A stretch of DNA of 64,000 bases from Duganella sp. BuS-21. GTDB lineage: Bacteria > Pseudomonadota > Gammaproteobacteria > Burkholderiales > Burkholderiaceae_D. The position numbers and the translations under genes were made by a program. The stretch is taken from NCBI GenBank assembly GCA_041874725.1, contig CP097466.1:4836001-4900000 (forward strand), given 5' to 3'. Below, piece after piece: positions 1 through 8,245 of the stretch (positions are counted from its first letter, which is position 1; each line of letters begins with the position of its first letter). The notes below the pieces were generated by a model that saw nothing but the letters and a program-made list of their open reading frames with translations, had not been told where the DNA came from and made no database searches.

Positions 1-277
1 AACCCTGCCAGCCCAGTTCGCGCATGGATACGCCCCACGGGAAGAAGAATGCCGTTTCCAGATCGAACAAAATAAAGAGAATTGCGACGAGGTAGTAACG
101 CACGTCGAATTTCATGCGCGCGTCTTCGAACGCTTCGAAGCCGCATTCATATGGGGAGAGCTTGGCTGCGTCAGGCTTCTTGGGGCCGAGAATGTGGCCC
201 AGCACCTGCGGAGCGATACCTACGCCGAGACCGACGAGGATGAACAAGAGAACGGGGAGATAATTTTCGAGGTTCAC
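1..277 (-). CDS. nuoA: NADH-quinone oxidoreductase subunit A (5' part only)
   Basis: Membrane subunit of respiratory complex I, which couples NADH oxidation by quinone to proton export. The 92 visible residues begin [17 protein letters not shown], a first membrane helix. They contain the family signature [20 protein letters not shown] and a second helix around [20 protein letters not shown]. The start is a GTG at 277; no in-frame ATG fits the usual NuoA N-terminus. The gene runs off the left edge, so the third helix is missing here. Its position downstream of tpiA, secG and tRNA-Leu on the same strand is the arrangement I know from betaproteobacterial nuo operons. The identification rests on the ECGFE motif and is secure. 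Confidence 0.93.
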   Translation of the reverse strand, partial: MNLENYLPVLLFILVGLGVGIAPQVLGHILGPKKPDAAKLSPYECGFEAFEDARMKFDVRYYLVAILFILFDLETAFFFPWGVSMRELGWQG

Positions 278-397
278 GATTGATGAGCTTATGTTGAACG
301 GTCAGTTGAAAGGACACGCCGCGGTGTTTTGCGGTGCGCTTAACGTTCGCCCCAATCGTATTACTGCTTAGACCAGGATCGAACGACACATCCTCGT

Positions 398-429
398 AAA
401 AAAGCCAGCTTGGTACCACCCTTGCTGGC
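398..429 (-). terminator. intrinsic terminator behind tRNA-Leu
   Basis: On the minus strand GCCAGC, a 14-nt loop and GCTGGC are followed by six T. It sits just 3' of the tRNA-Leu CCA end and before nuoA. It probably ends the tRNA transcript. The 120 bp between it and nuoA hold no convincing promoter that I can name. Confidence 0.7.
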
Positions 430-437
430 CTATATTC

Positions 438-522
438 TGGTGCCGACGACGAGACTCGAACTCGTACAGCTTGCGCCACTACCCCCTCAAGATAGCGTGT
501 CTACCAATTTCACCACGTCGGC
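438..522 (-). tRNA. tRNA-Leu (anticodon GAG)
   Basis: An 85-nt class II tRNA with encoded CCA. The acceptor stem pairs GCCGACG with CGTCGGC. The D-arm contains GTGAAATTGGTAGAC. The anticodon stem-loop is CTATC-TTGAGGG-GGTAG, which reads GAG. A long variable arm follows, then the T-arm GTTCGAGTC. The layout matches E. coli tRNA-Leu(GAG) as I know it. Confidence 0.95.
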
Positions 523-533
523 ATAAGGCCGTT

Positions 534-562
534 ATTTTACTTCGTTTTCACGCGGTTGTTAA
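534..562 (-). promoter_or_regulatory. sigma70-type promoter for tRNA-Leu
   Basis: On the minus strand TTAACA (557-562), a 17-bp spacer and TAAAAT (534-539) precede the tRNA 5' end by about 12 nt. This is good spacing and a good hexamer match in an AT-rich gap. The rest of the gap, 563-695, shows no gene. Confidence 0.65.
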
Positions 563-695
563 TCCCGTATTGCGTCAAAACAAGAAGAAACTCGATAATT
601 CTTTAACTATTTTTGCAATCGCTACGATACTGCCAAAACAATGAGCAAACAACTTAAAAAATTATCAACAACGACAAATTTACTTCATTATTATA

Positions 696-1088
696 TTACT
701 TTGGGATGGAGTTTGCAGGCGGCACGCTCGCCGGCGCCGCAGCGGACGGTGCTGCAGGTGCGCTAGCAGGGGCTGCGGCCGGGGTTGCAGGCGCCGCAGG
801 GGCTGCCGGCACGGCCTTATCCATCACGCCGCCGCTGACATTGTTGGCTTGGTGGGTGGTGATGTATGCCAGGGCCAGGGTGGCGCTGAAGAAGATCGCC
901 GCCGCCACGCCGGTGGACTTGGACATGAAGTTCGAGGAGCCCGTGGCGCCGAACAGGCTGCCCGAGGCGCCCGAGCCGAAGGCCGCACCCATGTCGGCGC
1001 CTTTGCCATGTTGCAGCAACACCAGGCCGATAATGGCGATTGCCGAAACCACCTGCACTACGATAACCAGATTGAACAAGCTGCTCAT
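696..1088 (-). CDS. secG: protein translocase subunit SecG
   Basis: Small inner-membrane subunit of the SecYEG translocon that assists preprotein export. The 130 residues comprise a first helix (LFNLVIVVQVVSAIAIIGLVLL), the conserved loop HGKGADMGAAFGSGASGSLFG and a second helix (AAAIFFSATLALAYI). A hydrophilic tail of about 50 residues made almost only of Ala and Pro follows. E. coli SecG is about 110 residues, so the tail is an extension. The ATG at 1088 is chosen because GGAAT lies 6-11 bases upstream; a start five codons earlier has no ribosome site. It lies 60 bp downstream of tpiA, probably in one transcript. Confidence 0.95.
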   Translation of the reverse strand: MSSLFNLVIVVQVVSAIAIIGLVLLQHGKGADMGAAFGSGASGSLFGATGSSNFMSKSTGVAAAIFFSATLALAYITTHQANNVSGGVMDKAVPAAPAAPATPAAAPASAPAAPSAAAPASVPPANSIPK

Positions 1089-1148
1089 GTTATTCCATTT
1101 CAAAATAAAAGTTTTGTATCGTTTTGTTTCTACTGCGTGTTTGTACTG

Positions 1149-1895
1149 CTATACGGCCTGGATAATCCCGAGAAAATCCACCGCCTTTAATGCTGCCCCG
1201 CCGATCAAACCACCGTCGATATCCGGCTGGGCCATCAATTCTTTCGCATTCTCCGGCTTCATGCTGCCGCCGTAGAGGATCTGTACACCCGCCGCCGCAA
1301 CCGCATGTTTCTTTGCTACACAAGTACGCAGGAAAAGGTGCGCATCCTGGGCAATTTGCGGTGTTGCAGTTTTGCCCGTGCCGATCGCCCATACCGGTTC
1401 ATAGGCCAGTACCAGCTTGCTCACGTCTTCATCCGCGATCACATCGAGCACCGCTTGCAGCTGGGCGCAGATCACCTCTTCGGTCTGCCCTGCTTCGCGC
1501 TGCGCCAGCGTTTCGCCGAAACACACCACCGGCGTCAGGCCGGCGGCCAGCGCGGCCACGGCCTTCTGCGCCACCAGCTCGCTGCTCTCCTGGTGATAGG
1601 CGCGGCGCTCGGAATGGCCGCACAACACATAGGTCGCACCGAAGTCCTGCAGCATCGCTGCCGACACTTCACCAGTATAAGCGCCGCTGGCGTGGACGGA
1701 AACATCTTGCGCGCCCCACGCCACCACAGTGCCGGTCAGTCCCGCCTGGGCTTGCGCCAGATACGGCGCCGGCACACAAACGGCGCAGTCGGCACCGAAG
1801 TCGTTCAAACCGGCGACGATCCCGGAAAGCAGTGCCGTGTTGGCGGCGCGACTGCCGTTCATTTTCCAGTTACCGATGACGAGTTTACGACGCAT
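1149..1895 (-). CDS. tpiA: triosephosphate isomerase
   Basis: Interconverts dihydroxyacetone phosphate and glyceraldehyde 3-phosphate in glycolysis and gluconeogenesis (cytoplasm). The 248-residue protein has full family length. It shows the N-terminal GNWKMNG with catalytic Lys11, CGHSERR with electrophilic His94, and [11 protein letters not shown] carrying the catalytic Glu and the flexible loop 6. The C-terminal phosphate-binding [11 protein letters not shown] is also present. It is transcribed toward secG from the promoter noted upstream. Nothing in the sequence is unusual. Confidence 0.98.
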   Translation of the reverse strand: MRRKLVIGNWKMNGSRAANTALLSGIVAGLNDFGADCAVCVPAPYLAQAQAGLTGTVVAWGAQDVSVHASGAYTGEVSAAMLQDFGATYVLCGHSERRAYHQESSELVAQKAVAALAAGLTPVVCFGETLAQREAGQTEEVICAQLQAVLDVIADEDVSKLVLAYEPVWAIGTGKTATPQIAQDAHLFLRTCVAKKHAVAAAGVQILYGGSMKPENAKELMAQPDIDGGLIGGAALKAVDFLGIIQAV

Positions 1896-1923
1896 AGTGA
1901 GCCTAAGGATAGATTAACTCGCC

Positions 1924-1953
1924 ATTTTACCGTGCGCCAAGAAGCACGGTCAA
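1924..1953 (-). promoter_or_regulatory. tpiA promoter with a dyad in the spacer
   Basis: Minus strand: TTGACC (1948-1953), an 18-bp spacer and TAAAAT (1924-1929), about 29 bp before the tpiA ATG. The spacer edge contains the inverted repeat CCGTGC...GCACGG (1930-1949), overlapping both ends of the spacer. The promoter is well supported; a role for the dyad is a guess. Confidence 0.6.
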
Positions 1954-2021
1954 ACAGGCAAAGGGAATCCCCGGCTCAACAAAACCGTAAATTTACTACG
2001 CATTTTACAACGAAACCGCAT

Positions 2022-3002
2022 TTAGATCACCTGCAACATGATTTTCCCGACGTGGGAACTGCTCTCCATGAGCGCATGCGCGGCGGCGGCCTGCTCCAGC
2101 GGGAAGACGGTATGGATCACCGGCTTGAGTTTGCGCTCGGCCATCATCGGCCACACGCGTTCCTTCAGCTGGCGCGCGATGGCGCCCTTGAAATCGGCCG
2201 AGCGCGGGCGCAGGGTGGAGCCGGTCACGGTCAGGCGGCGACGCAGCACCTGGCCCATGTCCAGCGTGGCTTTGGCGCCGCCCAGGGTGGCGATGATGGC
2301 GATGCGGCCATCATCCGCCAGGCAGGAAACCTCGCGTGGCAGGTAGTCTCCGGCCACCATGTCGAGAATCACGTCGACGCCACGGTCGTTGGTGAGGGAC
2401 TTGACGATGACGGCGAAATCCTCGGTGTGATAGTTGATGCCACGCTCGGCGCCGAGCGCCACGCAGGCCGCCACCTTGTCGTCGGAGCCGGCGGTGGCGA
2501 ACACGCGGTGCCCCATCGCCGACGCCAACTGGATGGCGGTGACGCCGATGCCGGAGCTGCCGCCCTGGACCAGCAAGGTCTCGCCGCCGACCAGTTGGGC
2601 GCGGTCGAAAACGTTGCTCCAGACTGTGAAGTAATTTTCCGGAATTGTCGCCGCTTCGAGCAAAGACCAGCCTTTGGGCACCGGTAAAACCTGCTGTATG
2701 GGTGCAACAACGTACTCGGCATAGCCCCCGCCCTGCACCAAAGCGCAGACCTGGTCGCCGATATCGAGGGTGGTGTAATCGAGATCGCCGTCGACGATCT
2801 CGCCGGCGACTTCGAGGCCGGGGATGTCGGAAGCACCGGGAGGCGGCGCGTAATTGCCCATGCGCTGGAACACGTCGGGGCGGTTGACGCCGGCCGCGTG
2901 GACCTTGATCAGCACCTCGCCGGCTTTCACCACCGGCATCGGACGTTCGCACAGTTTCAGGACATCGGCCGGGCCGGGGTGGGTGATTTCGATTGCGCGC
3001 AT
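2022..3002 (-). CDS. zinc-free NAD(P)H:quinone oxidoreductase (MDR superfamily)
   Basis: A 326-residue medium-chain dehydrogenase/reductase of the quinone oxidoreductase / PIG3 branch, expected to use NADPH to reduce quinones or enones. The GroES-like half (MRAIEITHPGPADVLK ... VNRPDVFQRMGNY) lacks the catalytic zinc ligands of alcohol dehydrogenases. The Rossmann half starts at VQGGSSGIGVTAIQLA near residue 147. The ATG at 3002 is used because AAAGGCGAG lies directly in front; an upstream in-frame ATG would add 13 unconserved residues. Its physiological substrate cannot be read from the sequence. Confidence 0.85.
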   Translation of the reverse strand: MRAIEITHPGPADVLKLCERPMPVVKAGEVLIKVHAAGVNRPDVFQRMGNYAPPPGASDIPGLEVAGEIVDGDLDYTTLDIGDQVCALVQGGGYAEYVVAPIQQVLPVPKGWSLLEAATIPENYFTVWSNVFDRAQLVGGETLLVQGGSSGIGVTAIQLASAMGHRVFATAGSDDKVAACVALGAERGINYHTEDFAVIVKSLTNDRGVDVILDMVAGDYLPREVSCLADDGRIAIIATLGGAKATLDMGQVLRRRLTVTGSTLRPRSADFKGAIARQLKERVWPMMAERKLKPVIHTVFPLEQAAAAHALMESSSHVGKIMLQVI

Positions 3003-3052
3003 GGTCTCGCCTTTCAGGGAAAACACGATTTTACCCCGCACGGCGATTAGTC

Positions 3053-3086
3053 GCGGGGTCTGTCCCCGTAAGGGGACAGACCCCGC
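3053..3086. repeat. perfect 15-bp palindrome, GGGGTC family
   Basis: GCGGGGTCTGTCCCC, loop GTAA, then the exact reverse complement. It lies between the Sel1 gene and the oxidoreductase start, and a run of ten G follows at 3094-3103. There is no T-run after the stem, so a classical terminator is unlikely. It resembles the other GGGTC/GGGGTC palindromes at 11524, 45449 and 58815. Confidence 0.8.
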
Positions 3087-3103
3087 CTACGGTGGGGGGG
3101 GGG

Positions 3104-3712
3104 CTAACCGCCGCCAGTCCGGGACTTCTGGGGAAGCGGCGTATTCACCCGCCACGCGGCCGACAGCGCCTGCCCTTCCTCGATCTGCTCCGGGGTCATG
3201 GTTTTAACCACCTGCGAACGCTGCTCCGCCGCATTCACCGAGCCGTTGGCCGCCGCCAGGTTCCACAGCGTATAAGCGATCACGTTATCCTGCGGCATGC
3301 CGCCGATGTGGTAGCGATACATCAGCCCCAACACCTGCTGCGCGTCCGGATGGCCCTGCTCGCCCGCCTTGCGGAACCACGACACCGCCTGCTTGTGATC
3401 CTGGATCACCGCGTTGCCGGTGTAATACATGGCGCCGACCACGTACTGGGCGTCGGCCTTGCCCTTGAGCGCGGCCTTACGGTGCCATTCCAGCGCCGTC
3501 TTGTAATCCTGCGGCACGCCCCGGCCCATGTAGTACATCAAGCCCAGCAGATGCTGGGCATCGACGTTGCCGGCTTGCGCCAGCGGTCGTATCTCTTTTA
3601 ACGCCACCGCGTAGTTCTTGCTGTTGTACGCGGTCGCCCCTTCGGCGAATCCTGCCATCGCGGCTTGTTGCCAGCCTAGTGCGAGGGCGATCGCTAGTAT
3701 GAATTTTTTCAT
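3104..3712 (-). CDS. exported Sel1-repeat protein
   Basis: A 202-residue protein with a clear signal peptide (MKKFILAIALALGWQQAAMA). It is followed by about three Sel1-like repeats of 36 residues with the pattern A-x-x-LG-x-MY-x-G-x-G-V-x-QD. Examples are DAQHLLGLMYYMGRGVPQD, DAQYVVGAMYYTGNAVIQD and DAQQVLGLMYRYHIGGMPQD. Sel1 repeats form alpha/alpha superhelices used for protein binding. The fourth repeat is degenerate and leads into an AANGSVNAAEQR tail common in periplasmic Sel1 proteins. It has no partner gene nearby and no specific role can be assigned. Confidence 0.85.
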   Translation of the reverse strand: MKKFILAIALALGWQQAAMAGFAEGATAYNSKNYAVALKEIRPLAQAGNVDAQHLLGLMYYMGRGVPQDYKTALEWHRKAALKGKADAQYVVGAMYYTGNAVIQDHKQAVSWFRKAGEQGHPDAQQVLGLMYRYHIGGMPQDNVIAYTLWNLAAANGSVNAAEQRSQVVKTMTPEQIEEGQALSAAWRVNTPLPQKSRTGGG

Positions 3713-3735
3713 ATCGCGTTATATATAAGGTGTGA

Positions 3736-4500
3736 TTACTTCCAGCTGACCTTGCCCAGGCCGTCCACGCTGACGTTGCGGTTCAAGGGCTTGCCATACA
3801 CGATGACCGAGCCCAGCCCGCTCAGGTTCAGGGTGGCGTTGGCGTTGGCCTTGACGGTGGCGTTGCCCAAGCCGCTCAGGTCGACATTGACCGACTCGGC
3901 GTTGAACTGCTGCGCGTTCAGGCTGCCGACGCCGCCCAGGCTGGCCTTGAGCATCTTGCTGCGTCCGCCCAGGGTGATGTAGCCGGCGCCGCGCAGGTCC
4001 AGCTCGACCTGCTCGTTCTCGCTGACCCACAGATTCATGCTGCCGACGCCGCCCAGGTTGGCGCGCACGATCCGGTAGTCGCAGACTACTTTCATGGTGC
4101 CGGCGCCGTCCATGGTCAGCTCCAGTTCGTCGCCGCTGAAACCGTTGATTTCGGTCGAGCCCACGCCTTCGGACACCACCTGGCGCAGCTTGGGCAGCAC
4201 CAGCTCGGCGCGGGTGCCTGAGCGCCCTACTTTCACGCCGCGCCCTTCGGTTTCCAGGTGCAGGGTGTCGCCGCTTTGCGAGGCGGTCAGCTTGTCCAGG
4301 TAGCGCTTTTCGCCGATCAGGCGCAGCGAGGCGACGTCGCCCTGGCGCAGCTTGACGTCGATAACGCCGTCAAGCTTGACGCGCACAACGCGGGCGTCGA
4401 TGGCGATCGAGCGCGTTTCCGTGTCCTCGGCAGCGGCCGCGCGGCCGAACAAAGCACAGAAAGCAGCAAACAGCAGGCCGAATTGGAGCAGCTTCTTCAT
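3736..4500 (-). CDS. exported DUF2807 (GIN-domain) protein
   Basis: A 254-residue protein with signal peptide (MKKLLQFGLLFAAFCALFGRAAA). Next comes a repetitive beta-rich body in which short strands alternate with glycine turns such as GVGSTEINGFSG, GGVGSMNLWV, GAGYITLGG and GLGSVIVYG. This is typical of DUF2807, a right-handed beta-helix-like head domain of unknown function seen in envelope proteins. The ATG at 4500 directly starts the signal peptide, with GAGG upstream; an ATG ten codons earlier lacks this. It lies 140 bp downstream of GH20 on the same strand and may or may not be in the same transcript. Confidence 0.8.
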   Translation of the reverse strand: MKKLLQFGLLFAAFCALFGRAAAAEDTETRSIAIDARVVRVKLDGVIDVKLRQGDVASLRLIGEKRYLDKLTASQSGDTLHLETEGRGVKVGRSGTRAELVLPKLRQVVSEGVGSTEINGFSGDELELTMDGAGTMKVVCDYRIVRANLGGVGSMNLWVSENEQVELDLRGAGYITLGGRSKMLKASLGGVGSLNAQQFNAESVNVDLSGLGNATVKANANATLNLSGLGSVIVYGKPLNRNVSVDGLGKVSWK

Positions 4501-4640
4501 GGGGTGAATCCTCAGATGATGTTGCGGCAATCATACCCCCGCGCAGGCGCGCGCCCGCCCCGGATTGCGACGAAATGCACGAATCGGGGGCTGGACGCGC
4601 GAAAAGCGGGACAGGACGGCTGGCGGCCAGCGAGTCACGG

Positions 4641-7154
4641 TCAGCGGTTGACGATGCGCGCCACCAGCCCTGGACGGCCGGCGCGGTCGAAGGCGGCGGC
4701 CTGGATCACGCCCTTGACGGCGATCGGCCCGGTGACGGCCTTGCTACGGATGGTGGGCAGGCTGCCGTCGGTGGTGTAGCGCAGCGTCAGACCGGGCAGC
4801 ACGTGGTTGACCAGCACCTTGCCGCCTTCCAGCACCATGCCGGGCGGCGCGATGCGGTAGCGCACGTCGCCGCGTTCGAGGTCCAGGCGCGGCAGCACCC
4901 GTTGCCCCAGCACGTTGACGAAGCCGGACCAGGCGGCCCGGTGCAGCGCGGCGGCGCGCGCGGCGTCGGTTTCCAGCGCCCAGGCCGGGTCGGCGGCCCA
5001 GGCCCGTTCCGCCACCGCCAGCAGGCGTGGCATCATCAGGTAATCGAGGCGGCTGGTGTCGCGGATGGTTTCGGCGAATAGCGTAGCCTCCAGGCCGCGT
5101 ATGCGGCGGCGGCCGGCATCGGTGAGACCGGCGTTGCTTCCACCGAGCGGCTTGAAGTCGTACACCGTGTCCAGCTCCACGTAGGCGCCCCAGTTCACGC
5201 CCGGCTCCTCGGGATTGGGATTGGCCGCCATGTCCAGGTACATATTGGTGACCGGCGCCAGCACGATGTCGTAGCCGGCATTGGCCAGCCGGTAGGCGAA
5301 GTCCTCGTTCCCGGGCGTGTTGTTCCAGAAGTACAGGCTGAAGCCACGCTGCGTGAAGCGCGGATTCGGCAGCTGCTGCGCGCCCTCTTTCGTCGAACGG
5401 CGCGCGCCCATCTCCTCCCAGCCGGAGGCGAACATGCCTTGCTTGCGCAGGATGCCGTCGACGCGGTTGTAGAAATAGTCCCACAGGTCGGCGACGCTGG
5501 CCAGCTTCTCGCGCTCCATCAGGGCGCGGCTGACCGGCGACTTCTCCCACGCGCCGTGCGGCAGTTCGTCGCCGCCCATGTGCATGGTCTTCATCGGCAC
5601 GCCGGCTTCGCGGTGCATGTCGGCCACCTGCGCCACCACGTGCTCGATGAAGGTGTAGCTCGATTCCAGACCCGGATTGATCACATGGTCGGTGTACTCC
5701 TGCGGCGAGCGATACACCGAGCGGTCGTCGAAGTCGTTGAGCAGGTACTTGTCCGCGCCCTGCTCGCCGGCCGCGCGCAGGCGGTGGTGGCGCGCCTCCA
5801 TGGCTTTGACGGCGGCGCGCGCGTGGCCCGGCATTTCGATTTCCGGTATCACTTCGATATGGCGCGCGGCGGCGTAGCGCAGGATCTCGATGTAGTCGGC
5901 GCGGGTGTAGAAGCCGCTGCCATGTGGATCGTCGCTGCGCGGGCCGGAGCCGTAGGTCGGCGGCAGGCGCACGCCTTCCCTGGTGCTGTGGCCGCGCACC
6001 GCGCCGATGCTGGTCAGTTCCGGCAGTCCGGCGATCTCCAGCCGCCAGCCTTCATCGTCGGTGATGTGGAAGTGCAGCTTGTTCAGCTTATAGGTCGCCA
6101 TCAGGTCCAGCGTCTTGAGCACCACTTCTTTGGGCTGGAAATTGCGCGCCACATCGAGCTGGAAGCCGCGATAGGCGAAGCGCGGCGCGTCGGTCACTTC
6201 CAGTTCCGGCAGCTCGATGTGCGCGGCGCCGACCGGAAGCGGCAGCAGGTCGTGCAGCGATTGCAGGCCGCGCGCCACGCCGGCCGCGCTGTTGCCGGTG
6301 ATGTTAATGCCGTCGCCGGCGTTCACGCTCAGTTCATACGCTTCCGGCGAGGACTGCCCATCCACTGCGCCGATGCGCAGGCGCAGCGGCAACGGCGGTC
6401 CGCCGGCGTCGGCATAACCATCGCGCTGCGGCAGGTAGCGGGTGAACAGCGCGCGCGCAAGTGCGGTTTCGTATTTCAGACCGGGACCGGAAATGACCTG
6501 CGGCGGACGCGCCAGATGCACGCGGCCGGCGCCCGCCTTCAGTTCCAGCGGCGTCGGGAACACCGGCGGCAAGGCGGCGGGCGGCAGCACATCGGCGCGC
6601 GCGTTGCGGCGGTAGACGTCCTGCGTGGTCACCAGCGGGTGCTGGCCCGCCGGGCGGCGCAGCTGCTCCGGGCGGGTTGGCAACTGCACCTGGAAATCGG
6701 TGACGGCATAGCTCACGTCGGGCGCCGCGTCGTAGACCAGATAGGGTCCGGCAGGCGCGCGCGACATCTTGATCAGCAGATTCGGGTAGTAGTAATCGAC
6801 ATTCAGTGTGCGGCCCGACGGCAGGCCCTTGAAGCCGGGCATGGGACGCACGCGGAACAAGCTGCCACCGACCACCTGCTCCAGCAGCAGCTTGCCGTCC
6901 ACCGGGCCGGTGACCACGCCGTCCATGCTGTTGAAGTACAGCGACCAGCCCTGCGCCGGTAGCGATTGCCCACGCGGCATGGTCACGCTCAGGCGCGCCT
7001 TGGTGCGGCCTTCCGGCGTGGCGAACTCGTTGCGCAGCACTTCCCAGCGCACTTTCGGCGGTGCCGGCGTAGCGGCGTCGGCGACGCCGCTCAATGCGCC
7101 CAGCGCCAGCAGCAACGCAGCGATACCGCGTGCCGTATTTATCTGTCTCGTCAT
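4641..7154 (-). CDS. exported beta-N-acetylhexosaminidase (GH20)
   Basis: An 837-residue glycoside hydrolase that removes terminal beta-GlcNAc or GalNAc, as in chitobiose. Order: signal peptide (residues 1-27), chitobiase-type N-terminal carbohydrate-binding domain (about 30-190), GH20 N-terminal alpha/beta domain (200-325), then the TIM barrel from RGFQLDVARNF. It has HFHITDDEGWR, the substrate-assisted catalytic pair Asp529-Glu530 in HMGGDELPHGAW, and a C-terminal chitobiase-like domain from about 760. It is the last gene of the minus-strand carbohydrase run, 73 bp after the esterase. Its substrate does not fit the mannan theme of its neighbours, so it may be an independent unit. Confidence 0.93.
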   Translation of the reverse strand: MTRQINTARGIAALLLALGALSGVADAATPAPPKVRWEVLRNEFATPEGRTKARLSVTMPRGQSLPAQGWSLYFNSMDGVVTGPVDGKLLLEQVVGGSLFRVRPMPGFKGLPSGRTLNVDYYYPNLLIKMSRAPAGPYLVYDAAPDVSYAVTDFQVQLPTRPEQLRRPAGQHPLVTTQDVYRRNARADVLPPAALPPVFPTPLELKAGAGRVHLARPPQVISGPGLKYETALARALFTRYLPQRDGYADAGGPPLPLRLRIGAVDGQSSPEAYELSVNAGDGINITGNSAAGVARGLQSLHDLLPLPVGAAHIELPELEVTDAPRFAYRGFQLDVARNFQPKEVVLKTLDLMATYKLNKLHFHITDDEGWRLEIAGLPELTSIGAVRGHSTREGVRLPPTYGSGPRSDDPHGSGFYTRADYIEILRYAAARHIEVIPEIEMPGHARAAVKAMEARHHRLRAAGEQGADKYLLNDFDDRSVYRSPQEYTDHVINPGLESSYTFIEHVVAQVADMHREAGVPMKTMHMGGDELPHGAWEKSPVSRALMEREKLASVADLWDYFYNRVDGILRKQGMFASGWEEMGARRSTKEGAQQLPNPRFTQRGFSLYFWNNTPGNEDFAYRLANAGYDIVLAPVTNMYLDMAANPNPEEPGVNWGAYVELDTVYDFKPLGGSNAGLTDAGRRRIRGLEATLFAETIRDTSRLDYLMMPRLLAVAERAWAADPAWALETDAARAAALHRAAWSGFVNVLGQRVLPRLDLERGDVRYRIAPPGMVLEGGKVLVNHVLPGLTLRYTTDGSLPTIRSKAVTGPIAVKGVIQAAAFDRAGRPGLVARIVNR

Positions 7155-7227
7155 CAGTCAACCCGTTTATTTTAGTATTCGGGTGCCAGATTGCCACAAC
7201 CTGGACGCGACTGCACCAGCTTTCGGT

Positions 7228-8241
7228 CTACCAGCCTATGATGGCGCGCACCTGCGGCAACAGGTCGTTGACGATGCTGATATTCTGTTCCCGTGTAGGA
7301 TGGCCGTCGAGGTCATCGCCAGGATAGCCGGTGGACGCGATGGCGTGCACGCGGCTGTCGTCCACGCGCCGCACCGTTTCGGCGATGTAGCCGCGCAGGG
7401 CAAGCTGTTTTTCGTCGCGCAGGATGCCGCCTTCGGTCAGCATGATGTGCGCCTGCGGGTGGTCCTTGAGCAGCATGCGCACCAGCGAAACGTAGGCTTG
7501 CACATATGGTTCGCGCTCCGGTACGCCGACGGTCATGTCGTTGGTGCCGATGGCAACCACGATCGCGTCCGGCCGGTAGCCGCGTTGGTCCCATGGCGTG
7601 GCGACGGGCTGGGTGGGCAGCGCCATGCCGTAGTAGTCGGCCAGGTTGAGTTCATTGGTCTTGCCCTCCCAGGTGCGGATCAGGCCACGGCCGCCGTAGC
7701 ACACCAGTTGCACCTGGGCCTTGAGCTGCTGCGCCATCAACATGCCGAAACTGGCGCGCGGATTGGCCCAGGACGCGCCGCTCTTTTCGCCGGCAACACG
7801 GTCTATCGATGCGCCGCAGCTGACGGAGTCGCCCAGCAGGAGCAGCTTGCGTTCGGGTAGCGCGGGCGGCGGCGCCCAGGCGCCATCGGTATCGAAGGCG
7901 AGCAACGCGGCGCTGCCCTGCCAGGTCTCGGAGCGGTTGACGATTTCCACCGTGTGGCGGCCGGCGGGCAGTCCGTCTGCCAGCACCAGCGTCTGGCGAC
8001 CGGCGCCCAGCCGCAGCGTGCGCGGTGCGCCGTCAACGATCACGTCCAGGTAGGTTTGATCGCCGCTGGCCTGCGCGGTGGCGGCCAGGCGCGTGCCGTC
8101 GAAATTCAGGTAGAAGCTCACGCCGGGATAGCTGAATCGCACGCCGCCGTCAGCGCCAACATCCGCACGTCCCATACGGGCGACGTGCGGATCGGCGGCG
8201 GCGATGGATGCGGCCAGCATGACTGCTGCAAACAACGCCAT
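7228..8241 (-). CDS. exported CE2-like acetyl esterase (SGNH hydrolase)
   Basis: A 337-residue secreted esterase. A short signal peptide (ends about residue 16) precedes a beta-sandwich (about 20-125) and an SGNH domain. The latter has nucleophile Ser139 in GDSVSCGAS, a Gly in CYGGRG, Asn in IGTND and the Asp312/His314 pair in DGHP. This beta-sandwich plus SGNH arrangement is that of CAZy family CE2, which removes acetyl groups from xylan, glucomannan or galactoglucomannan. It starts 4 bp after the GH27 stop and so is certainly co-transcribed with the GH27 and GH5 genes. That context favours deacetylation of mannan. Confidence 0.85.
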   Translation of the reverse strand: MALFAAVMLAASIAAADPHVARMGRADVGADGGVRFSYPGVSFYLNFDGTRLAATAQASGDQTYLDVIVDGAPRTLRLGAGRQTLVLADGLPAGRHTVEIVNRSETWQGSAALLAFDTDGAWAPPPALPERKLLLLGDSVSCGASIDRVAGEKSGASWANPRASFGMLMAQQLKAQVQLVCYGGRGLIRTWEGKTNELNLADYYGMALPTQPVATPWDQRGYRPDAIVVAIGTNDMTVGVPEREPYVQAYVSLVRMLLKDHPQAHIMLTEGGILRDEKQLALRGYIAETVRRVDDSRVHAIASTGYPGDDLDGHPTREQNISIVNDLLPQVRAIIGW

Positions 8242-8245
8242 ATGA

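Noticed and set aside
706..1275. Ala-rich plus-strand frame opposite secG and tpiA
   Set aside because: It mirrors the Ala/Pro tail of SecG and has no family likeness.
3094..3103. Run of ten G as a phase-variation tract
   Set aside because: It lies just outside the stop codon of the Sel1 gene and not in a promoter spacer or frame that length change would switch.
5439..6962. A 507-codon open frame opposite the GH20 gene
   Set aside because: Composition (Arg, Gln, His, Ala) is that of the reverse frame of a high-GC gene; GH20 is intact.
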